From positions 1 to 22,259 of the IMG/VR virus record IMGVR_UViG_3300028025_004197: a stretch of 22,259 bases of DNA. One strand, given 5' to 3'. Origin of the DNA: a virus. The position numbers and the translations under genes are program-made. Of this stretch, positions 18,907 to 22,259 are shown piece after piece; within the stretch, counting starts at the first letter, position 1; each line of letters starts with the position of its first letter. The notes under the pieces are model-generated. The model was not told the origin of the DNA and ran no database searches. It saw nothing but the letters and a program-made list of their open reading frames with translations.

Positions 18907-19546
18907 GACAATAATTTATTGCATCATATGCGGAACAACGGGCTCCCCTATTTATGTTGGTAAAACCACAATGCTATTGCAACGCAGGATTGACAATCAT
19001 TTGGGCTCTGCTCGTAGGAATCCAAAAACAAAATTTCACAAATGGCTGGCATCTAATCAAGGTAACTTTAAAGTGGTGGTGCTGGCGAATGTTCAGTTTG
19101 AAGAATCAGGCGCATCCGAAATGCGCTGGATTAAGCGATTAGACAAAAGGTTTGCACTGCTGAATATGAAGGAATACAGCACTGGCAACCCAGGTGTGGG
19201 GCGTGTGAACTGGAACGAAGAAGCACTTGCCTTGTTGGGCAAAAGAACAGACACGGCCATAGCTGCCGTTCTTGGGTGCAATAGGCAAACAGTCGCGTAC
19301 CGTCGTGAGATGTTGGGTATCCCCCGCTTACCTGACCCACACAACGTACCAAGCGAAGTGGTTTTAGATCTTGTAACTATAAGCCAACTTGGAACGCAGC
19401 CTGATTATAAGATTGCAGAAGTGCTCGGCATATCTAAATTTGTAATAGCTAAACATCGTAAACGCATGGGCATACCGTCCTATGCGGAAGCGACGGGCAA
19501 CAACGGTAAAATAAAAGCAGGCGAGAAGCACCGCCGATGGAAATAG
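18884..19546 (+). CDS. GIY-YIG homing endonuclease
   Basis: The protein has 220 residues from ATG 18884 (AAGG at eight-base spacing). The N-terminal domain has the family signature: IIYCIICG…SPIYVGKT (about residues 9-27), then LLQRRIDNHLGSARR. The C-terminal half holds two similar helix-turn-helix-like units: RTDTAIAAVLGCNRQTVAYRRE followed by LGIPRLP, and QPDYKIAEVLGISKFVIAKHRK followed by MGIPSYA. They probably bind the target DNA. It lies between the two terminase genes and overlaps both (23 and 10 bases), so it invaded the packaging operon without disrupting it. The target may be a related terminase gene. Confidence 0.88.
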   Translation: MRNREQIKTIIYCIICGTTGSPIYVGKTTMLLQRRIDNHLGSARRNPKTKFHKWLASNQGNFKVVVLANVQFEESGASEMRWIKRLDKRFALLNMKEYSTGNPGVGRVNWNEEALALLGKRTDTAIAAVLGCNRQTVAYRREMLGIPRLPDPHNVPSEVVLDLVTISQLGTQPDYKIAEVLGISKFVIAKHRKRMGIPSYAEATGNNGKIKAGEKHRRWK

Positions 19547-20800
19547 AAATACCATCTGCATTCCAGCCCCTGTTCCAGCCGAAGAGATTTAAAATCTACT
19601 TCGGCGGGCGAAGGCGGGGCAAAAAGCCACAACGTAGCCCGTGCCTTGCTTATTATGGGTATGCAAAAGCCTATGCGGGTGCTTTGTGCACGCGAGCTGC
19701 AGAACTCCATTGGCGATTCGGTGCATAAACTCTTATCAGATCTCATTGCTGAGTATAACCTTGAGCAGGTCTATGAGGTTCAGAAATCAATTATCAAAGG
19801 CATCAATGGTACAGAGTTCATATTCAAAGGGCTGAAGTATAACAGCACGGAGATTAAATCCACTGAGGGCATTGACGTAGCGTGGATTGAAGAGGCGGAG
19901 AAGGTTTCCGATGCATCATGGGAAATGCTTATCCCTACGGTGCGTAAGCCTAACTCTGAAATCTGGATTACGTTTAACACGAAGAACCTAACAGATCCTA
20001 CCTATCAGCGTTTTGTGGTGAATGCGGATCAGGATATGTTAGTGCGCAAAGTGTCATGGCGGGACAACCCCTTCTTTCCGGCAGTGCTTGAATCGGAGCG
20101 CCAACGGCTAAAGGCAAGTGATCTTGAAGCATACGCCCATGTCTGGGAGGGTGAGCCGGACTCGAGGCGTAGCGGGTCTATCTACGCACGGTGGATTACT
20201 GATATTAGGACAAAAGGGCAGATATGCTCAGTGCCTTATGATAGGTCGTCGCAGGTTATTACGGCGTGGGATCTCGGTAAATCCGATGCAACGGCCATCT
20301 GGTTTGGGCAAATGGTAGGCAAGCAGCCACGGGTTATTGATTACTATTCGGCAAGCGGGCAGGATCTCGAGCATTACGTCAAGGTAATCAAGAATAGAGA
20401 CTACAATTATCAAGCGCATTACTTGCCGCATGACTCACGGCAACAGCGACTTGGCCAGCAATATAGTATCGAGGGGCAGTTGCGGATGATGGGGCTTAAT
20501 ATCAAGGTTTTGCCCATAGCTGAGGTTGAGGCTGGCATTGATTTAGTCCGCCAATTCCTACCTAATTGCTGGTTGGATAGCGTAAAATGCAAGCACGGCA
20601 TTAATGCGCTGGAGTCCTACCAATACCAATGGGATGAAACTAGGCAAATGTTTAAGCCTAATCCGCTGCATGACTGGGCAAGTGACCCGGCAGATGCCTT
20701 CCGGTACTTGGTGCAAGCCTTTAAGTTTAGCGACAATAAAACCAAAATACAGACACACTATCAAGAGCCGCCATCTCGCAATTCATGGATGGCAAGTTAG
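19537..20800 (+). CDS. terL: Terminase large subunit, frame interrupted at 19611-19612
   Basis: Read with one +1 shift, the protein is 420 residues. Residues 1-25 are MEIEIPSAFQPLFQPKRF…FGGR in the first frame. The second frame supplies GGAKSHNVARALLIMGMQK, giving a Walker A of GGRGGAKS at residues 23-30. Walker B is DVAWIEEAE, with E118-E119. The RNase H-like nuclease has WDLGKSDATA (D245, D250), PHDS (D299) and SDPADAFRYL (D383, D386). This is the packaging ATPase and headful or site-specific nuclease, Terminase_3/PBSX-like. The extra A lies in CGAAGG (19609-19614). As written, the first frame stops at 19726-19728, and the second has only internal starts lacking Walker A. Confidence 0.87.
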
Positions 20801-20803
20801 CGC

Positions 20804-20831
20804 TTGTAATGTTTCGGCGCGGTGGTATAAT
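20804..20831 (+). promoter_or_regulatory. Extended -10 promoter for late genes
   Basis: TTGTAA (20804-20809) and TATAAT (20826-20831) have a 16-base spacer, and TG precedes the -10 (TGGTATAAT), an extended -10. It lies just after terL and reads into the structural genes. The leader also holds an eight-codon ORF (20851-20877) of doubtful meaning. Confidence 0.75.
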
Positions 20832-20889
20832 CAATATCACTTGGGCAGCCATGCAAGGGATTAACCCGTTTGTCTGATAGGGGATTCGC

Positions 20890-21210
20890 ATGGACGCAAT
20901 GCACGTTAACACGCCTTCGTATGCATTAACGGTATCAACCAGTAGCGTGTCGATCACGCTCAACGACAATGATGTGATATCATCTTCCATTGTCATTTAC
21001 AACGAAGGCACGACACCGGTATTCATTGTATCTGGTGCAACGGCAGCCCCAACGGCTGTCTATCCAACGACAGGCACGCGCTTGCTGGGCAAGGTTATTG
21101 CACCGGGCGCAACTGTTATCTTCCAAAAAGGAATGCTTGATCGGTATATCGCAGCCATTCGCAGCACTGGCAGTGATTTGATTCATGTGGCTGTTGGTAC
21201 AGGAGAATAA
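20890..21210 (+). CDS. Virion-associated beta-rich protein
   Basis: The 106-residue product is Ser/Thr/Val-rich with alternating strands (ALTVSTSSVSITLNDNDVIS, then TRLLGKVIAPGATVIFQKG) and no signal peptide. Small beta-sandwich proteins of this kind occur as head decoration or tail-associated proteins. It follows the late promoter and has GATAGGGGATTCGC before the ATG. Virion role inferred from position and composition. Confidence 0.6.
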   Translation: MDAMHVNTPSYALTVSTSSVSITLNDNDVISSSIVIYNEGTTPVFIVSGATAAPTAVYPTTGTRLLGKVIAPGATVIFQKGMLDRYIAAIRSTGSDLIHVAVGTGE

Positions 21211-21211
21211 T

Positions 21212-21547
21212 ATGGCAGTAATTCCACAAACAAAAACGGGTATTAATCTTTTCTATCGTGCGAATAGTGTTGCGGCCTCGGATGCAATCCTGCGCGCACC
21301 GCTTTATCCGATGCATATTGAGGCGAGCTTCTCGAATGCTACGGCCACAGATACAGCAACGGTGGTTATTTATGGTGGGTCAACCTCGACCACCAACACG
21401 GTGCTTGCTACCATTTCGCTGAATGCCATTGACCGCCGAGAGGCATTCACCATTACTTCGACGCTCCCTTATGTAAGCGCGAGCATCACTGCGATTAACA
21501 ATCCAAACGCGAATGTTACGGTTATTGCTGACGCAGTGGAGGGCTAA
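21212..21547 (+). CDS. Virion-associated beta-rich protein
   Basis: The protein has 111 residues from ATG 21212 behind AGGAG at six-base spacing; the in-frame extension to 21185 overlaps the previous gene. Strongly beta (ATDTATVVIYGGSTSTTNTV…, FTITSTLPYVSASITAINNP), similar in style to its neighbour, and probably a jelly-roll or Ig-like fold. Its stop overlaps the next start (TAATG). Likely a tail or decoration protein; no named family. Confidence 0.6.
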   Translation: MAVIPQTKTGINLFYRANSVAASDAILRAPLYPMHIEASFSNATATDTATVVIYGGSTSTTNTVLATISLNAIDRREAFTITSTLPYVSASITAINNPNANVTVIADAVEG

Positions 21548-22259
21548 TGTCTATTGTAATCGAGCCTGCATCCTATGCAATAACCGCCTCATCTGTTAAT
21601 GTAGCATCGCCTGTTGGCAGCATAGGAACCCGCATGTTTGGCGGGCGCATGGGAACGCTAGACAACTCTACTTTAAAAACTTTCCACGTCGCTATGGAAG
21701 TTGCGCAAGATTACGATGCGGTGCGTTTAATCCTTTCCAACACAAGCGGCACTTCCTCAGACTATATCGCATCGGCTAAGATTTCTGCTTGGGGTGATGC
21801 TTCCGATCTCAATAATTCCGCTGGTACTTGGGTATCAGTTAACACCGAAGGCAATACAGCATACGCCACCGCACTAGCGTCTCGCAATGCCTCAAACCGG
21901 GTTGCTTATACTGTAACGGACTGGACGGCGCTTTCATCCGTACCACGTACAGATGGCGGGGTTAACCCGCTGCTTGGCGTTCGACTATACCATGTCAACA
22001 GCAACGCTTCTCTGCCTGTGTATGGCAACGGATCAAGCGATGACTATGCCAACTGGGCAACTCGCACGGATGGGTTATTGTGGTGCGCGCGTCAACAAAA
22101 TGGTGACCAGATTACTACACCGTCTGGGTTTACCTCGACCACCAACACGATTCAAAGCCCAATCTGCGGGGTACAATTCCTTGCCCGTGGTAAGGTCGTC
22201 ACGGTTATGAGTTTCGGTGATAGCATTACGGAAGGCCGTGGCACATATATCAACGAAGG
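21547..22259 (+). CDS. SGNH-hydrolase tail protein (5' part, runs off the window)
   Basis: At least 237 residues are visible. The first 220 are beta-rich and Asn/Ser/Thr-rich, without a signal peptide. Near the edge the sequence VVTVMSFGDSITEGRGTYIN carries block I of SGNH/GDSL hydrolases, with the nucleophile serine in GDSI. Phage SGNH domains often deacetylate or cleave surface polysaccharides during adsorption. The other catalytic blocks (Gly, Asn, Asp-x-x-His) would lie beyond 22259. It is coupled by TAATG to the gene before it. Confidence 0.8.
   Translation, partial: MSIVIEPASYAITASSVNVASPVGSIGTRMFGGRMGTLDNSTLKTFHVAMEVAQDYDAVRLILSNTSGTSSDYIASAKISAWGDASDLNNSAGTWVSVNTEGNTAYATALASRNASNRVAYTVTDWTALSSVPRTDGGVNPLLGVRLYHVNSNASLPVYGNGSSDDYANWATRTDGLLWCARQQNGDQITTPSGFTSTTNTIQSPICGVQFLARGKVVTVMSFGDSITEGRGTYINE

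Noticed and set aside
20851-20877. Eight-codon ORF in the leader of the late transcript.
   Set aside because: No clear ribosome site and no way to test it from sequence; noted only as a possible leader peptide.
1-22259. Search for CRISPR arrays, toxin-antitoxin pairs, restriction-modification genes, anti-CRISPR or other named defence genes.
   Set aside because: No regularly spaced repeats and no recognisable motifs of these systems. Some unknown small proteins could be effectors, but nothing in the sequence shows it.

Overview
The window is part of a tailed double-stranded DNA phage (Caudoviricetes) or a closely related prophage. It holds a large terminase subunit, a DNA-ejection-type virion protein, tail fibre proteins, an endolysin/spanin lysis cassette, an Erf-type annealing protein, a T7-like primase-helicase and a dense block of very small phage genes. 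No integrase, excisionase, CRISPR array, rRNA or convincing tRNA is visible. The host is uncertain. The only hint is a phage protein with an RNA polymerase alpha C-terminal domain whose motif (PNFGRRSLN) looks more alphaproteobacterial than enterobacterial; this is a weak inference. Portal, scaffold and major capsid genes are not in the window and probably lie outside it.

Layout. (1) 1-4514, plus strand: end of a virion gene, a large ejection-like protein, a tail fibre and a second fibre-like protein with a discoidin-like C-terminus. (2) 4523-6515, plus strand: lysis cassette, with a holin-like protein, an M15 peptidase endolysin, a small membrane protein, an HNH-AP2 homing endonuclease with its own promoter and hairpin leader, and Rz with an Rz1 lipoprotein gene nested inside it in the +1 frame. 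(3) 6594-12168, minus strand: about 26 tiny genes chained by ATGA/TAATG overlaps. They are driven by two consensus promoters that share a 21-bp leader. Many genes are below 60 codons, with several small zinc-ribbon and single-membrane-span proteins. (4) 12246-14648, minus strand: recombination operon (Erf, NinB-like, small protein, protein with an SSB-like tail, HTH protein, alpha-CTD protein, 42-residue protein) ending at an intrinsic terminator. (5) 14734-17702, plus strand: divergent replication operon with VRR-NUC nuclease, Ref-like nuclease, a structured leader RNA, an initiator/loader-like protein and primase-helicase. (6) 17706-20800, plus strand: small genes, probable small terminase, GIY-YIG endonuclease, large terminase. 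(7) 20804-22259, plus strand: a strong extended -10 promoter, two virion-like proteins and the start of an SGNH hydrolase.

Main points of interest. The leader RNA at 15412-15474 folds into a three-way junction, and one loop is exactly complementary to the Shine-Dalgarno region of the downstream replication gene. A free-standing alpha-CTD-like protein keeps nearly all the DNA-contacting residues of RpoA. Two core genes, primase-helicase and large terminase, are each interrupted by one extra base, and both need a +1 shift. In the small-gene block, paralogous genes and duplicated start/stop modules show active mosaic exchange.
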